Counted from the stretch's first letter, positions 9,935 to 20,016 are shown. The stretch: 64,000 bases of DNA from Stygiolobus azoricus (GCF_009729035.1 NZ_CP045483.1:1448001-1512000); one strand, 5' to 3'. The notes: generated from the letters alone by a model not told the origin. Numbers and translations are program-made.

Positions 9935-10765
9935 ATGAACTACATCGAGTTAATAGAAGACGAGGTAAAGAAATTCCACCCTATAGAAGTTGAACAAAAA
10001 ATTACCTCTGGGATTGTAGTGGGTGCCGGAGACTCCTATGCCGTAGCTCTCGCTTTGGAAGGAAAGACAAATAGGAAAGCTATCGCAGCAGACCCATACG
10101 ACGCCTTATACATAAACTCGGATAGACCTTACGTTATAGTCTCGATATCTGGAAGGACTAAGACAAACGTTGAGCTAGCTAAAATGAAGAGAAAAGAAGG
10201 GAGAAAAGTAATAGCCGTCACGGCTAACCCCAATTCACCCCTTGCTGAAAACTCTACTGACATCATTCTAATACCCTATAAAAGTGATGTCACATTACCT
10301 GGTACCTTGTCATTCCTTCTGGCCTTATCTGCTGTTTATTCACTTTTTGGTATTGAAATTACCAAAGATTACATCAAGGCTAAGAGTTTTGAACTACGAG
10401 AAAAACCATTCTTCGTCGGTCAAGGAGAAAACTACGGTATAGCTTACTACTCGGTTTTGAAATTAAACGAGATTTTCTGCGAGACCGCAAACTACGAAAA
10501 GTTAGAATTATTTCCTCATTCTCCTATATTCTCTACAAGAGGTAGGCAAATAGTACTTTTGAATAGTGGAAGTGGAAGAGAAAGAAGACTCAAACAACTC
10601 ATAGACTTTACCTACGTCTACTTAACTGAGTGTAATGATGCTTTTTGTAACGCACTTACTGTCATTCTTGCAATAATTGAAAAGATGAAAAGGGAAAACT
10701 GGAATAGAATTTGTTTTTTGGATGATAAAAAGATCCTAAATATTAGTTCAGAGATGATATACTAA
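9935..10765 (+). CDS. SIS-domain sugar isomerase-like protein
   Basis: The 276-residue protein has tandem SIS-type halves. The first contains GAGDSYAVALALEG and SISGRTKTNVELA, the phosphosugar-binding loops. Such proteins bind phosphosugars as isomerases (GlmS, PGI type) or regulators. No glutaminase domain is present, so it is not full GlmS. The next ORF starts directly after its stop codon, which implies cotranscription. The substrate cannot be inferred. Confidence 0.75.
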   Translation: MNYIELIEDEVKKFHPIEVEQKITSGIVVGAGDSYAVALALEGKTNRKAIAADPYDALYINSDRPYVIVSISGRTKTNVELAKMKRKEGRKVIAVTANPNSPLAENSTDIILIPYKSDVTLPGTLSFLLALSAVYSLFGIEITKDYIKAKSFELREKPFFVGQGENYGIAYYSVLKLNEIFCETANYEKLELFPHSPIFSTRGRQIVLLNSGSGRERRLKQLIDFTYVYLTECNDAFCNALTVILAIIEKMKRENWNRICFLDDKKILNISSEMIY

Positions 10766-11008
10766 ATGGCTAAAACTTTAGACCTAAGGCAAAGCGATAC
10801 TAAGTGTGGTTCCAGTTCACCTGCTCTTACCATAATGAGGTTTTGGCTTTCGGAGGGTGGTAATCAAGAAGTAGAGATAATTGCTATTAAGGGAGTTCAA
10901 GCAGATCAAGTGGAAATGTGGGCTGAAGCCATGAAAGATAAGGGAGTTAAAATCCTTTCAAAACAAGACGAAGGAGATAAATTGATATATAAAGTTTATC
11001 TACCATAA
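10766..11008 (+). CDS. TusA/SirA-like small protein
   Basis: This 80-residue protein starts MAKTLDLRQSDTKCGSSSPA, which aligns by eye with the TusA opening LDLRGLxCPxP. The Cys (Cys14) is kept, but the usual CPxP reads CGSSSP. The remaining beta-alpha-beta pattern and length suit the fold. TusA proteins carry persulfide sulfur; with the altered motif this role is a guess. It begins at the base after the SIS gene stop. Confidence 0.5.
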   Translation: MAKTLDLRQSDTKCGSSSPALTIMRFWLSEGGNQEVEIIAIKGVQADQVEMWAEAMKDKGVKILSKQDEGDKLIYKVYLP

Positions 11009-11058
11009 ATCCTGATAATGAATTTTAGGTTGGAGGACAAAATATACTTTGATACGAA

Positions 11059-11646
11059 ATGGATTATTTGAGATTCTCAAAATATCTTTCAATATCAATA
11101 CTGATAGTATCAGTATTAATTTACATTATTGGAGACCCTATTGAGAAATTATTAGCTTATCAAGGTCCGGTGATAGGTGGGGGTATATTGGGGTGGTATG
11201 TCCTAAACTCGGTCAGTAGAGATAAAATAATTGAAGAAGAGAACGGTGATAGAACCCCAGTTACAGCTATTCTCTTGAGGAAATACGCTCTATTGGGAGT
11301 AATTATAGGTACATTAATGATTATCCCTTGGTTAACACCCACGTTGTTCGTATTGGAGGAAACGGTTCAACTTCTTTACATTCTCTCTTTTACGAGCATG
11401 GCAATAGGAGGTTTCCTTATAGGATATGTGATCTCGTCTTTTAAATTCATAGAAAAGGTCGTACTCTATTCCTTAGGTTTCGTTGGAGACATTTTATACT
11501 TCTTTGTAATCTATATAGCGTCCCAATTATTCGGAATTCCTCAACTAGAAGTAGTGAATTACGTCCTACTAATGGTTTACGGCGTAAAATTTCCTGAAGG
11601 TGCAATATTCGGCTTTTATATCATTAAGAGAGTAAATGCAATATGA
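11059..11646 (+). CDS. Hypothetical multi-pass membrane protein
   Basis: The 195-residue protein has about five or six hydrophobic segments (near residues 10-30, 34-50, 75-93, 100-125, 133-160 and 165-190). A short charged loop, EEENGDRTPVT, lies near residue 60. I recognise no family. Its stop overlaps the start of the uroporphyrinogen methyltransferase gene by 4 bases (ATGA), so the two are co-translated. A link to tetrapyrrole metabolism is only contextual. Confidence 0.65.
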   Translation: MDYLRFSKYLSISILIVSVLIYIIGDPIEKLLAYQGPVIGGGILGWYVLNSVSRDKIIEEENGDRTPVTAILLRKYALLGVIIGTLMIIPWLTPTLFVLEETVQLLYILSFTSMAIGGFLIGYVISSFKFIEKVVLYSLGFVGDILYFFVIYIASQLFGIPQLEVVNYVLLMVYGVKFPEGAIFGFYIIKRVNAI

Positions 11647-12368
11647 ACGGTATAGTTTACATAGTCGGTGCAGGCCCTGGGGACCCTGAATTAATTACGG
11701 TCAAAGCATTGAAAATCTTAAGGATAGCTGATGTAATAATATACGATAGATTAGTTCCACAAGAGTTATTAGAAGGTCTGAACGCGGAATTAATATACGT
11801 CGGGAAAGAGTTAGGAGACGCAAAGCTTCAAGATTATATAAACGAGCTGTTGGTTCGAAAAGCTAAAGAAGGGAAAAAAGTCGTGAGGTTAAAAGGCGGA
11901 GATCCATTTGTCTTTGGACGAGGAGAGGAGGAATGTATCTATGTCTTAAGGCACGGAATAAAATGTGAGATAGTACCGGGAGTAACAAGTGCGATAGGTG
12001 TTCCTACATATGCAAGAATCCCAGTAACCAGCAGACTGGTGGAAAGTTCTTCAGGTTTCACGGTAATTACGGGGACGACAAAAGACGGTGGATTAATTTC
12101 AGAGGAGTATATACCAAGAAAAGGGACTATTATTATACTTATGGGTATTCACGTAATAGACGAGTTAACTAAAGTATTAATGAAGGTCAGAAGCGGAAAA
12201 GAGAAAGTAGCTGTAATTGAAAAAGGCACAACTAAACAGCAAAGAGTTTTTACTGGTACATTAAATGAGCTACCAGAAATTATAAAAAGGGAAGGAGTAA
12301 AGTCACCTGCTGTCATAGTTATCGGTGAGACAGTATCACTAATGGATTTGCTTACTCTTAAAGAGTAG
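11643..12368 (+). CDS. cobA: Uroporphyrinogen-III C-methyltransferase (SUMT)
   Basis: The 241-residue protein shows the full SUMT signature: YIVGAGPGDPELITVKAL at the N-terminus, IIYDRLV, VRLKGGDPFVFGRGEEE near residue 85 and VPGVTSA. It methylates uroporphyrinogen III at C2 and C7 to precorrin-2 using SAM, the branch point to siroheme, cobalamin and alternative heme. Length fits the single-domain archaeal form; no CysG dehydrogenase domain is fused. A NiCoT-like protein follows further downstream on the same strand. Confidence 0.95.
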   Translation: MNGIVYIVGAGPGDPELITVKALKILRIADVIIYDRLVPQELLEGLNAELIYVGKELGDAKLQDYINELLVRKAKEGKKVVRLKGGDPFVFGRGEEECIYVLRHGIKCEIVPGVTSAIGVPTYARIPVTSRLVESSSGFTVITGTTKDGGLISEEYIPRKGTIIILMGIHVIDELTKVLMKVRSGKEKVAVIEKGTTKQQRVFTGTLNELPEIIKREGVKSPAVIVIGETVSLMDLLTLKE

Positions 12369-12387
12369 AGGTAAAACTTCGTCGTTA

Positions 12388-13359
12388 TTACTGTAACGGA
12401 GAGCCGCAATTACTACAGAATTTGGCTCCAGCTGAATTTACATAACCACATTTAGGACATTTTAATGGAGTCAACGATGCACCGCAGTTAGGGCAGAACT
12501 TTGCGTTAGAATCTACTTCAGCACCACACTTCCAACACTTCGTAACGGCTTTCTGAAGCTGAGCTCGGGGGGCTGATGTAGAAGGTTGAGTCACTGATGA
12601 TGGAGTGATTGATGGTTGGTTCATCCCAGACGTGTTGACGGATTGTTGGGGAGGAGTGGATTGAGGTGGTTGGGGAGGATATTGCTGATAGGAGGATTGT
12701 GGTAGTTGCTGGGGATAAGGCTGAGGATATTGTTGATAGGAGGATTGTGGAGGTGCTGAAGACTGAGCCATCATTATAGCCATCATAATAGTATTCATAA
12801 TCTGGTCTTCCTGCATGAAGTCCTTTACTAAATTGTAGGCATCTACAGCTGTAAGCCCACCACTAGCTAGAGTTAGTAGAGAGTTATGCAAATCCGTGTC
12901 CGAAACTGTTGCGACTCCCGCACTTCCTACTAAAGGTATTAAATCTTGCAATAGGTTAGTCATACCCGTTTCTACCATGATCATGTTAGGGCCTTCACAA
13001 ATTCTAATGGTATAAGCTTTATTCGAGTCAGTAATCATCCCCAAGAAGCTAGAATGTTGTGCTTGAATTACAGCCATATACTGCCCTACCATTGGAAAAA
13101 CTTGAAAACCTTGCCCCATTAGGTACATCACAATTTGTTGAATTACAGGTTGTAAATCAATAGGCCTCTGTATAGGTATCATCTGTTGTTTGCCACCTAG
13201 CCCTATGGGCTGCATGCACATCATCATATTGAACATAGCATTGGGTTGAGGATTTCCACCATATGGATAGCCAGAAGGTTGAGGATAGTTAGGTGGATAT
13301 CCAGTAGGCGGATAACCGCCTGAACCATAAGGGGGATAGCCTGAAGGAGGATAGCTCAT
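12388..13359 (-). CDS. Pro/Tyr/Gln-rich protein with two C-terminal zinc ribbons
   Basis: Taking the ATG at 13359 gives 323 residues. The first 40 or so are PPxGYPP repeats. A folded middle (about 50-200) follows, then a Gln/Pro/Ser linker with two near-identical SSYQQYP units. The C-terminus has two double-CxxC zinc ribbons (CWKCG...CPNCG and CPKCG...CSNCG). The open frame extends 15 codons further to 13404, but the Pro/Tyr repeat begins at the internal ATG. The low-complexity regions suggest a flexible scaffold. I know no function. Confidence 0.8.
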   Translation of the reverse strand: MSYPPSGYPPYGSGGYPPTGYPPNYPQPSGYPYGGNPQPNAMFNMMMCMQPIGLGGKQQMIPIQRPIDLQPVIQQIVMYLMGQGFQVFPMVGQYMAVIQAQHSSFLGMITDSNKAYTIRICEGPNMIMVETGMTNLLQDLIPLVGSAGVATVSDTDLHNSLLTLASGGLTAVDAYNLVKDFMQEDQIMNTIMMAIMMAQSSAPPQSSYQQYPQPYPQQLPQSSYQQYPPQPPQSTPPQQSVNTSGMNQPSITPSSVTQPSTSAPRAQLQKAVTKCWKCGAEVDSNAKFCPNCGASLTPLKCPKCGYVNSAGAKFCSNCGSPLQ

Positions 13360-13495
13360 TATAATCTTAATAACAATTATAGATAATAAACATTTAGGAA
13401 ACATACTTATAACAACACATTTCTTACTAGAGAGGAAGATTTATCTCACCAGCTCTTAAATTATTTTAACTACATAGGATTGTTAGGTTAGGAAA

Positions 13496-14038
13496 ATGCC
13501 TCTAAGCTTTCTCATTATAGGTTTGGTTATAACTCTCGCACTGACTCACTCATTAGAGCCTGATCACATAGTTACCATGAGAATAATGAACAACCCCAAG
13601 GATTATCTAGCCTTTGGAGCTTCTCACGGTGTTGGTTTCGCAATAATCGCTATACCATTAATCTTACTTTTTAATCAATTCCAGTTTTACGGGATATTAG
13701 CTGGTGATGTGATAGCTATAATCTTCGCGATTATCTTAATTTACGGAGAGGTTGTAGGTAAGGAATTTGAGATATCACCTAAAGGTTCGGGGATCCTGCA
13801 AGGAGCATTCGCGATAACTCCGTCAAAGGTAGTTGTTGCTGTACTAGCTTCAGAGACTACGCTTCCGATAGGAATTGTCTATGTGGCATTATTTATACTA
13901 GTATCAACAATAGCAATGTTTATCGTAGGTGTATCGTTACACTATGTCACGGAAAAGCTCGAGAGGGTCATTAATATAGGAATAGCCCTAGTTACTATAG
14001 CCTATGTAATCTACACAGTGATAAACGGAGAATTGTAG
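13496..14038 (+). CDS. NiCoT/NicO-like metal transporter family membrane protein
   Basis: The 180-residue protein has about five membrane segments. The first ends in HSLEPDH (His18, Asp23, His24), which matches the HX4DH metal-binding signature of nickel/cobalt transporters, followed by ASHGVGFAIIAIP. It is shorter than classical NiCoT proteins (over 300 residues), so it is a divergent or half-size member. The cobalamin/siroheme methyltransferase gene lies 1.1 kb upstream, which fits cobalt or nickel use, but a different cargo is possible. Confidence 0.6.
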   Translation: MPLSFLIIGLVITLALTHSLEPDHIVTMRIMNNPKDYLAFGASHGVGFAIIAIPLILLFNQFQFYGILAGDVIAIIFAIILIYGEVVGKEFEISPKGSGILQGAFAITPSKVVVAVLASETTLPIGIVYVALFILVSTIAMFIVGVSLHYVTEKLERVINIGIALVTIAYVIYTVINGEL

Positions 14039-14051
14039 AAGACTAAGATCC

Positions 14052-14480
14052 TCATTTTTCTCGTTCTACAATCCACAAAGGGGTCTTCTCCCCCTTTAAA
14101 TACTTCTCTATCATTTCTAGTGTAGTTGGACTTATAGAAACCTTTTTCATTTCATCTATAGAGAAAAACCTTGCATCCGCAGCATCAGAACCAGCCTTTA
14201 CATCACCGTTAGTGATTTCACAAACGAAGTCCAATATAACATAATGGAACCCCTCCTTAATAATTTCCACAATAGCCATCAATTCTTTGGGTCTAACTGT
14301 TACTGATATTTCTTCCATCATCTCTCTTCTCAACGCTTCCTCAATTAGCTCACCAAAATTTACCTTACCCCCTGGAATAGCCCAAGAGCCTTGATTAGGT
14401 GGATGTTTCCTCTTTACTAGTAATACTTTCCTATCAGAGTCAAATATTACGCATCCGACAGCTATCCTAGGCAAATTCAT
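14052..14480 (-). CDS. Nudix hydrolase
   Basis: The 142-residue protein has a Nudix box beginning GKVNFGELIEEALRREMMEE at residues 38-57. It matches GX5EX7REUXEEXGU except that Ser replaces the final Gly. WAIPGGK precedes it, as in ADP-ribose or nucleotide pyrophosphohydrolases. It would hydrolyse a nucleoside diphosphate derivative; the substrate is not determined. It is convergent with the NiCoT-like gene (13 bases between stops) and divergent from the secreted protein gene at 14541. Confidence 0.88.
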   Translation of the reverse strand: MNLPRIAVGCVIFDSDRKVLLVKRKHPPNQGSWAIPGGKVNFGELIEEALRREMMEEISVTVRPKELMAIVEIIKEGFHYVILDFVCEITNGDVKAGSDAADARFFSIDEMKKVSISPTTLEMIEKYLKGEKTPLWIVEREK

Positions 14481-14510
14481 AGAGATTAAAAGTTCTACCT
14501 TGGATAAAAG

Positions 14511-14522
14511 TTAATATATACT
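14511..14522 (+). promoter_or_regulatory. TATA-like promoter of the secreted protein gene
   Basis: TTAATATATACT lies about 25 bases before the ATG at 14541, the spacing of a leaderless Sulfolobales promoter. Confidence 0.45.
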
Positions 14523-14540
14523 ATATACTCGTGTAATGTG

Positions 14541-15818
14541 ATGAAAGGTTATTTAGTACTTTTAATCGCATTAATTCTTCTTGCCCCCATGGCTATTATA
14601 AGTAATGCTACTACAACTGAACCTTACCAAACAGTCCAAATTCCTTCATTAACAATATATAAAGACTTGACTTATCATGTAGTAGCTCAAAAGACTCTGA
14701 ACAATACCAAGATTACTACAATTTTTAGTGTTAATTACGAAGTCACTTCAATAGAGAATACTACTTTATCTGTAAGTGTGAGCGGTAATTTCACTAAGAA
14801 CATGAGCTATGTGATTGGTGGATTAGGTAACTTTAGCGTTAATATATTTAGCGAATTGTTCTCCCTTCATTACCCTTTCATTCCACCTTTCTTAGAATTT
14901 AACAATACATACGGGCTCAACACCACTGAAGGGAGATGGGATCTCCATTATGTGGGGCCCACAAATGTTACTATAATGAATAAGAATGTGACAGCGTCAG
15001 CATATATAGTCTATTTCAACCAGACTTATTCACAATATTACGTAATTTTGAAAAACGGTCTTATTGCGAATACAAGTTATTCAAGTGAAAACGGTTCGCA
15101 AATCACAATGTGGTTAGTGTCCTACTCTAATCCCGTTAATATAACGTTTAGTACCCCTTCTCTAACAGGGATCGGAAAACCTTACCTTTATATTCAATAC
15201 ATTAACAACTTTGAAACTGACAGCTTAACTCCTGAATATTATTTAGAGGTATATTACCCTTATCAAGTTGGTGACTACTTAGTCCAGATAAACTACTTAC
15301 TATACCCTCAGCAAGGAAGTTTGGTAGTTCCGGCCAACTTAGGAAATATTCCCCAGCCAATTAGCTTCGTCGCCGTTTTTGCACCATACTATAAAGAGCA
15401 ACTGACTTTCGTAAATAATGTGGGTAATAGTACGATAATGTGGAAGGGAGTGAACTTAACGCTCATAAACACTACCTATATTAAAACCATTAACGGTACA
15501 TACGTAAAAGCGTATGTGTATAAATATTATCAAAATTCTTCAGTTCCGCAAGCATCAGTAATACTTTACGTCTACTTCTCTAGTGACGGAACATTATTAC
15601 AACAAAGCGTGTACTCAGTAGGTCTCAAGAACATTACAGTAATGTTTAAATTAGTATCGAATGAATACGTAAGTTTAGATTCTCAATATCCTACTCTAAC
15701 TAAGCCCTTATATACTACATTACCATATGAGCCTGTAAACCTGCCAACCGCTATACTAATTACTGTGATTATATCGGTAGTTATTTCAGCGTTAATAGTT
15801 GTGTTAAGACAAAGATAA
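14541..15818 (+). CDS. Secreted, heavily N-glycosylatable membrane-anchored protein
   Basis: The protein is about 425 residues and has an N-terminal signal peptide (MKGYLVLLIALILLAPMAII) and a C-terminal membrane anchor ending in LRQR. The region between is rich in Asn, Thr, Ser and Tyr, with many NxS/T sequons, which is typical of Sulfolobales cell-surface proteins exposed to acid. A GTG codon lies one codon before the ATG; I prefer the ATG. No catalytic motif is visible and the function is unknown. A T-rich terminator-like stretch follows the stop. Confidence 0.8.
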   Translation: MKGYLVLLIALILLAPMAIISNATTTEPYQTVQIPSLTIYKDLTYHVVAQKTLNNTKITTIFSVNYEVTSIENTTLSVSVSGNFTKNMSYVIGGLGNFSVNIFSELFSLHYPFIPPFLEFNNTYGLNTTEGRWDLHYVGPTNVTIMNKNVTASAYIVYFNQTYSQYYVILKNGLIANTSYSSENGSQITMWLVSYSNPVNITFSTPSLTGIGKPYLYIQYINNFETDSLTPEYYLEVYYPYQVGDYLVQINYLLYPQQGSLVVPANLGNIPQPISFVAVFAPYYKEQLTFVNNVGNSTIMWKGVNLTLINTTYIKTINGTYVKAYVYKYYQNSSVPQASVILYVYFSSDGTLLQQSVYSVGLKNITVMFKLVSNEYVSLDSQYPTLTKPLYTTLPYEPVNLPTAILITVIISVVISALIVVLRQR

Positions 15819-15820
15819 TG

Positions 15821-15838
15821 TTTTAATCTTTTTTAAAA
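15821..15838 (+). terminator. T-rich terminator-like stretch
   Basis: TTTTAATCTTTTTTAAAA begins two bases after the stop of the secreted protein gene. Crenarchaeal transcription commonly ends at such T-runs without a hairpin. Confidence 0.4.
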
Positions 15839-15875
15839 CCAAACGATTTATCACTTGTGTCTTTACATTAATAAT

Positions 15876-15890
15876 CAAAAGCTTATATGC
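15876..15890 (+). promoter_or_regulatory. BRE/TATA promoter of gdhA
   Basis: CAAAAGCTTATATGC combines an A-rich BRE-like part with a strong TTATATG box. A start site about 25 bases downstream would leave a leader of roughly 30 bases before the ATG at 15943. Confidence 0.55.
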
Positions 15891-15942
15891 GTCTATTGCA
15901 AAGAAATAAATTTTTCCAATAGAGAAGGGATCATGAAGAGTT

Positions 15943-17211
15943 ATGACAGAAGCTGTTCAAACTACTCTTACTTCTAACCTTTATGACCAACAAGTAAAAA
16001 AGTTATATAGAGTAGGCGAAATTTTAGGACTTCCACAAGATGTTTTAGAAACATTATCTCAACCAGAGAGGGTTATTCAAGTCAAGATAGAGATCAAGGG
16101 AAAGGATGGCAAAGTTAAGACTTTTATAGGTTGGAGATCCCAGCACAATAGTGCGTTAGGTCCATATAAAGGAGGAATCAGATACCATCCTAACGTGACT
16201 CAGGATGAAGTTATCGCATTATCAATGATGATGACATGGAAGAACTCCCTTCTCTTATTACCTTACGGTGGAGGAAAAGGAGGAATAAGGGTCGATCCAA
16301 GTAAACTTTCATTAGAAGAATTGGAAATGTTGTCTAGAAGATATATTGATACATTATATAAGTATATCGGTAGTGACATAGATATTCCAGCCCCAGATGT
16401 TAATACAAATCCTCAAACAATGGCGTGGTTCATAGATGAATACATAAAAATAACTGGAAAAGCTGACTACGCAACCTTTACCGGTAAACCCGTGGAATTA
16501 GGAGGACTGGAGACCAGAAACTACAGTACTGGATTAGGTGTAGCAACCGTGGCTAAAGAAGCTGCATCAAAGTTTATAGGTGGCATAGAAGGTGCAAGAG
16601 TAATAATACAAGGATTCGGGAACGTCGGTAGTTTTACTGCTAAATTCCTGCAAGACATGGGAGCTAAAATTATAGGAGTAAGTGACTCTAAGGGAGGGGT
16701 AATAGACCCTAACGGAATTGATATTAATAAAATGATAGAAACCAAGGAGAAGACTGGCTCTGTAATCAACTATCCTACTGGGAAAAAGGTAACAAACGAT
16801 GAGCTTCTTACTTCAGAGTGTGACATCCTAATACCTGCTGCACTGGAAAACGTAATTCATAAATTTAATGCTGACAAAGTAAAGGCTAAAATGATAGTTG
16901 AAGGTGCTAACGGACCTCTCACAGCTGACGCGGATCTAGTTATGAAAAATAGAGGAATACCAGTAGTCCCCGATATTTTAGCTAACGCAGGAGGAGTAGT
17001 AGGTAGTTACGTGGAATGGGCAAACAACAAGATGGGAGAAATTATGGAAGAAGAAGAGGCTAAAAGACTCATAATATCTAGAATGGAAAAAGCGTTTAAC
17101 AGTGTTTATGAGATGCATAAAAAACTTGGAGACCAAGACCTCAGAATGGCTGCAATGGCCTTAGCTGTTGAAAGAGTAGTAAATGCTATGAAGGTAAGAG
17201 GAATGATCTAG
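15943..17211 (+). CDS. gdhA: Glutamate dehydrogenase
   Basis: The 422-residue protein has the Glu/Leu/Phe dehydrogenase motifs. [11 protein letters not shown] and [11 protein letters not shown] hold the substrate and catalytic lysines. [13 protein letters not shown] is the Rossmann dinucleotide loop, followed by [13 protein letters not shown]. It interconverts glutamate and 2-oxoglutarate plus ammonia. Length fits hexameric archaeal GDH. It is monocistronic here, with its own strong promoter and a T-rich terminator before the convergent cysS gene. Confidence 0.97.
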   Translation: MTEAVQTTLTSNLYDQQVKKLYRVGEILGLPQDVLETLSQPERVIQVKIEIKGKDGKVKTFIGWRSQHNSALGPYKGGIRYHPNVTQDEVIALSMMMTWKNSLLLLPYGGGKGGIRVDPSKLSLEELEMLSRRYIDTLYKYIGSDIDIPAPDVNTNPQTMAWFIDEYIKITGKADYATFTGKPVELGGLETRNYSTGLGVATVAKEAASKFIGGIEGARVIIQGFGNVGSFTAKFLQDMGAKIIGVSDSKGGVIDPNGIDINKMIETKEKTGSVINYPTGKKVTNDELLTSECDILIPAALENVIHKFNADKVKAKMIVEGANGPLTADADLVMKNRGIPVVPDILANAGGVVGSYVEWANNKMGEIMEEEEAKRLIISRMEKAFNSVYEMHKKLGDQDLRMAAMALAVERVVNAMKVRGMI

Positions 17212-17227
17212 ATAATGACGTAACAAC

Positions 17228-17245
17228 TTTTTTAAATTCTTTTTA
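17228..17245 (+). terminator. T-rich terminator after gdhA
   Basis: Two T-runs (17228-17233 and 17240-17244) follow the gdhA stop and reach the 3' end of the convergent cysS gene. Confidence 0.4.
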
Positions 17246-18646
17246 TTCAAATCTCCACGTGGTCTTGTCTTTAGAATCCAATAATTTTATCCCAGCTTTA
17301 CTCAATACATCTCTGATCTGATCGCTAAGATCATACATCTTCTTTGCCCTGAGTATATTCCTGACCTCGACCACAGCGTCAATAACCTTGTTCAAATTGT
17401 CGTAAGCTAGATTGAACTCTTCATCCATAACGCCATAAACATAGTTAAACTGCCTAAACGCGTCTAAGGCCAACATAGCCCCCATGAAATCTTCTGAGGT
17501 TTGTATCTCGTTAAACACAATGGTAGCTATTTCATGGATATAGGATAGTGCTGTTGCAGTATCAAAGTCTTCGCTAAGAGCTTCGTGGAACTTTTGTATA
17601 AGGCTGATAATTTTTCTCTGGGTTTTAACTTGTTCGTCATTGGAGTAATATTTTGGTCCAGCCTTTATGATCCCCCTTAATACGCCCATTGCGTCTTTTA
17701 ACCTCCTCAGGGATGTGGATGCTTGGGAAAGTGAGTCTTCACTAAAATCTATTGTGTTTCTATACTTGGCTGTCAAAAACCAATACCTGAGAGTATTAGT
17801 TCCCCATTTCTTGATTGCCTCGTTCAAGGGAATAATGTTCTTTAAAGATTTACTCATCTTCTCCTTATTGATGGTGAGGTAAGATACATGAACCCAATAC
17901 TTTACCCATGTTTTGCCCAATAATGCTTCAGACTGTGCTCTCTCGTTTTCATGGTGGGGGAAAACTAGATCTACCCCACCACCGTGAATATCGAACTGCT
18001 CTCCCAAATACCTCGTAGACATTGTAGAGCACTCTATGTGCCATCCCGGTCTACCCTTCCCCCATGGAGACTCCCAATAAGGCTCACCGGGTTTCCAAGC
18101 TTTCCACAAAGCGAAGTCGTACGGGTGTCTCTTCTCTTTCATGAATTCTTCTCCCTGATTCCACTCCTCCTTTTTCGTCCCCGATAAAAGACCGTAACTG
18201 GGGAAAGTATCAACATCGAAATACACGCTACCACTGGGAGCTACGTATGCATGACCTTTATTAATAAGCCCTTGGATGAACTCGGTTATCTCCTTAATAT
18301 GAGTTGAAACTCTAGGATGTTGATCTATTTCTACTTTGAGCTGACCCATAGCGTCGATATAGTCCTTTAGGTAAAAGTCTACTATTTCAGTCCAATCTTT
18401 ACCCGTATCTTGAGCTTTCTTAATTATCTTATCGTCAATGTCAGTTATGTTTTGGACTCTTATTACGTTGTATCCTCTTAGCTTTAAGTATCTTACCATC
18501 GCATCGAAGGCTACAAAAGTCCTACCGTGACCTATGTGAACGTAGTCATAAACTGTGGGACCACATACGTACATCTTAACCGTATTCGGTTCTACTGTTT
18601 GAAGTTCCTCTAGTTTTTTTCCCATAGTGTTGAAAATCTTAATCAT
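17243..18646 (-). CDS. cysS: Cysteinyl-tRNA synthetase
   Basis: The 467-residue class I synthetase has [15 protein letters not shown] (zinc Cys plus HIGH), [10 protein letters not shown] and [14 protein letters not shown] (further zinc ligands), and KEKMSKSL (KMSKS loop). A helical anticodon-binding domain follows. It charges tRNA-Cys. The start overlaps the upstream PGI/PMI stop by 4 bases (ATGA), so it is the last gene of a three-gene operon. Confidence 0.97.
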   Translation of the reverse strand: MIKIFNTMGKKLEELQTVEPNTVKMYVCGPTVYDYVHIGHGRTFVAFDAMVRYLKLRGYNVIRVQNITDIDDKIIKKAQDTGKDWTEIVDFYLKDYIDAMGQLKVEIDQHPRVSTHIKEITEFIQGLINKGHAYVAPSGSVYFDVDTFPSYGLLSGTKKEEWNQGEEFMKEKRHPYDFALWKAWKPGEPYWESPWGKGRPGWHIECSTMSTRYLGEQFDIHGGGVDLVFPHHENERAQSEALLGKTWVKYWVHVSYLTINKEKMSKSLKNIIPLNEAIKKWGTNTLRYWFLTAKYRNTIDFSEDSLSQASTSLRRLKDAMGVLRGIIKAGPKYYSNDEQVKTQRKIISLIQKFHEALSEDFDTATALSYIHEIATIVFNEIQTSEDFMGAMLALDAFRQFNYVYGVMDEEFNLAYDNLNKVIDAVVEVRNILRAKKMYDLSDQIRDVLSKAGIKLLDSKDKTTWRFE

Positions 18647-19569
18647 GATAACTCCCTTTCAAATGCCTTATATGTTATCTCCCTTATTTTAGGAATTAAC
18701 CTTAACTCCTCCGGCTTTAATCCCATAAGTTCTGCCAATTTCACAGATGTAAAACCAGCTAATAGAAACATACTTGAGATAATTTTTAATGGCGAAGAAT
18801 AAAACGGTCTTATAGTAATCGCATTGATTAGCTCAGCTGTCTTCTCGTCAATTATATCTGAAGGGAAAACTACTGGCTGAAAGTGAAATGGATAGTTCTC
18901 AGAATAAAGTTCTATTTCATTATGGTTGGCTTCGGGTAATTGAGAAAAGAAAGCTGGATATTTTGCGTTCTCATTTACCTCTTGCTTAAACCTTTCAGCT
19001 ATCGGTAGTAAATCAGAAGCGTAAAACACTGGGATCTTACCTTTAATTTTTGAAGCAAGGTCAGTTGCAATCTCTTTTACCTTGGCTTGACTCTCCGTAA
19101 CTCCCTCCAAAAGCTCCCTTTCTTTATACCCCACACCTAAAGTGTTGTTTATTAGTTTAATAAGATAAGTGAAAATGTAAGGGAATACGTACCTGGTCTG
19201 AAGACCTCTAGGAAGGATTAAAAAAGGGTATCCTTTTGCTTTCGCATATTCTAACAATTTTCCTCCGCTAGTTATAATCACTACCTTTCTTACACCTTGC
19301 CTTTCTGCCTCCTTTAATGCAACGAGTGTCTCAGTAGTATTTCCGGAATAACTCACAGCAAAGACTGTAGTCTTCTCATCTACTTTTACCTTATATCCCC
19401 TAAATACCTCATAAGGGACGGGTAAGGAAAGAAGTTTTAGTGCTTCTCCAGGGATTCCGCTTCCTCCTATACCGAAATAGGCTATTTTTTCGGACTTTCC
19501 TAATTCATGAACTTGACTGTTTAGAGCATCGGAAAAAAAGTCAGCCCATCTCTCATAAATATTATTCAC
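18643..19569 (-). CDS. Bifunctional phosphoglucose/phosphomannose isomerase
   Basis: The 308-residue protein has two SIS halves with [14 protein letters not shown] and [10 protein letters not shown], and [10 protein letters not shown] holding the catalytic Glu/His region. These are the archaeal PGI/PMI family marks. It interconverts glucose-6-P, mannose-6-P and fructose-6-P in gluconeogenesis and glycan precursor supply. It overlaps the upstream hypothetical gene by 8 bases and cysS by 4. Confidence 0.93.
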   Translation of the reverse strand: MNNIYERWADFFSDALNSQVHELGKSEKIAYFGIGGSGIPGEALKLLSLPVPYEVFRGYKVKVDEKTTVFAVSYSGNTTETLVALKEAERQGVRKVVIITSGGKLLEYAKAKGYPFLILPRGLQTRYVFPYIFTYLIKLINNTLGVGYKERELLEGVTESQAKVKEIATDLASKIKGKIPVFYASDLLPIAERFKQEVNENAKYPAFFSQLPEANHNEIELYSENYPFHFQPVVFPSDIIDEKTAELINAITIRPFYSSPLKIISSMFLLAGFTSVKLAELMGLKPEELRLIPKIREITYKAFERELS

Positions 19570-20002
19570 TTTTTACCACCATACTAAGATTCACTGATGG
19601 TGGGTTTGTAGCTATAGAGACATTTATACTTTCGACTCCTATCTTCTTAAGATTTGGTCTCAATTCTAAAACTCCAGAGGATATTATTAAGGAAGCTAAT
19701 GAGATATACTCTTCTAAGTAAGGGGATACTTTACTCTCCGTTGTTAATAACGAGATGTTAGCTGGCTGAAATATGTAAATAAATATTATGTTGATCCTTT
19801 GGGTCAAAAGTATAAAACTAGCAAGGGCTTCATCCCATTTCTGTGAAGATATAGAATCCTCAAACTTCTTTAGCAAGTCCCTTTGTTTCTTCGTCTCAGC
19901 CCTTAGGAATTTAACTACCTCGTTCTCGTTAAACGACAGAGATGTAGCACTTAATTCATCTAGCTTCTTAATTAAATTATCGAAGAGTAGAGCTTTCTCC
20001 AT
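19562..20002 (-). CDS. Hypothetical protein upstream of PGI/PMI
   Basis: This is a protein of about 146 residues, largely helical at first (charged heptads to about residue 70), with a hydrophobic stretch INIIFIYIF and a beta-rich end. I recognise no family. An open extension to 20044 exists, but ATG at 20002 has a TATA-like box about 25 bases upstream, so I use it. It is the first gene of the operon with PGI/PMI and cysS and is divergent from the CoA-disulfide reductase gene. Confidence 0.65.
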   Translation of the reverse strand: MEKALLFDNLIKKLDELSATSLSFNENEVVKFLRAETKKQRDLLKKFEDSISSQKWDEALASFILLTQRINIIFIYIFQPANISLLTTESKVSPYLEEYISLASLIISSGVLELRPNLKKIGVESINVSIATNPPSVNLSMVVKSE

Positions 20003-20016
20003 AAATGATATTACAA

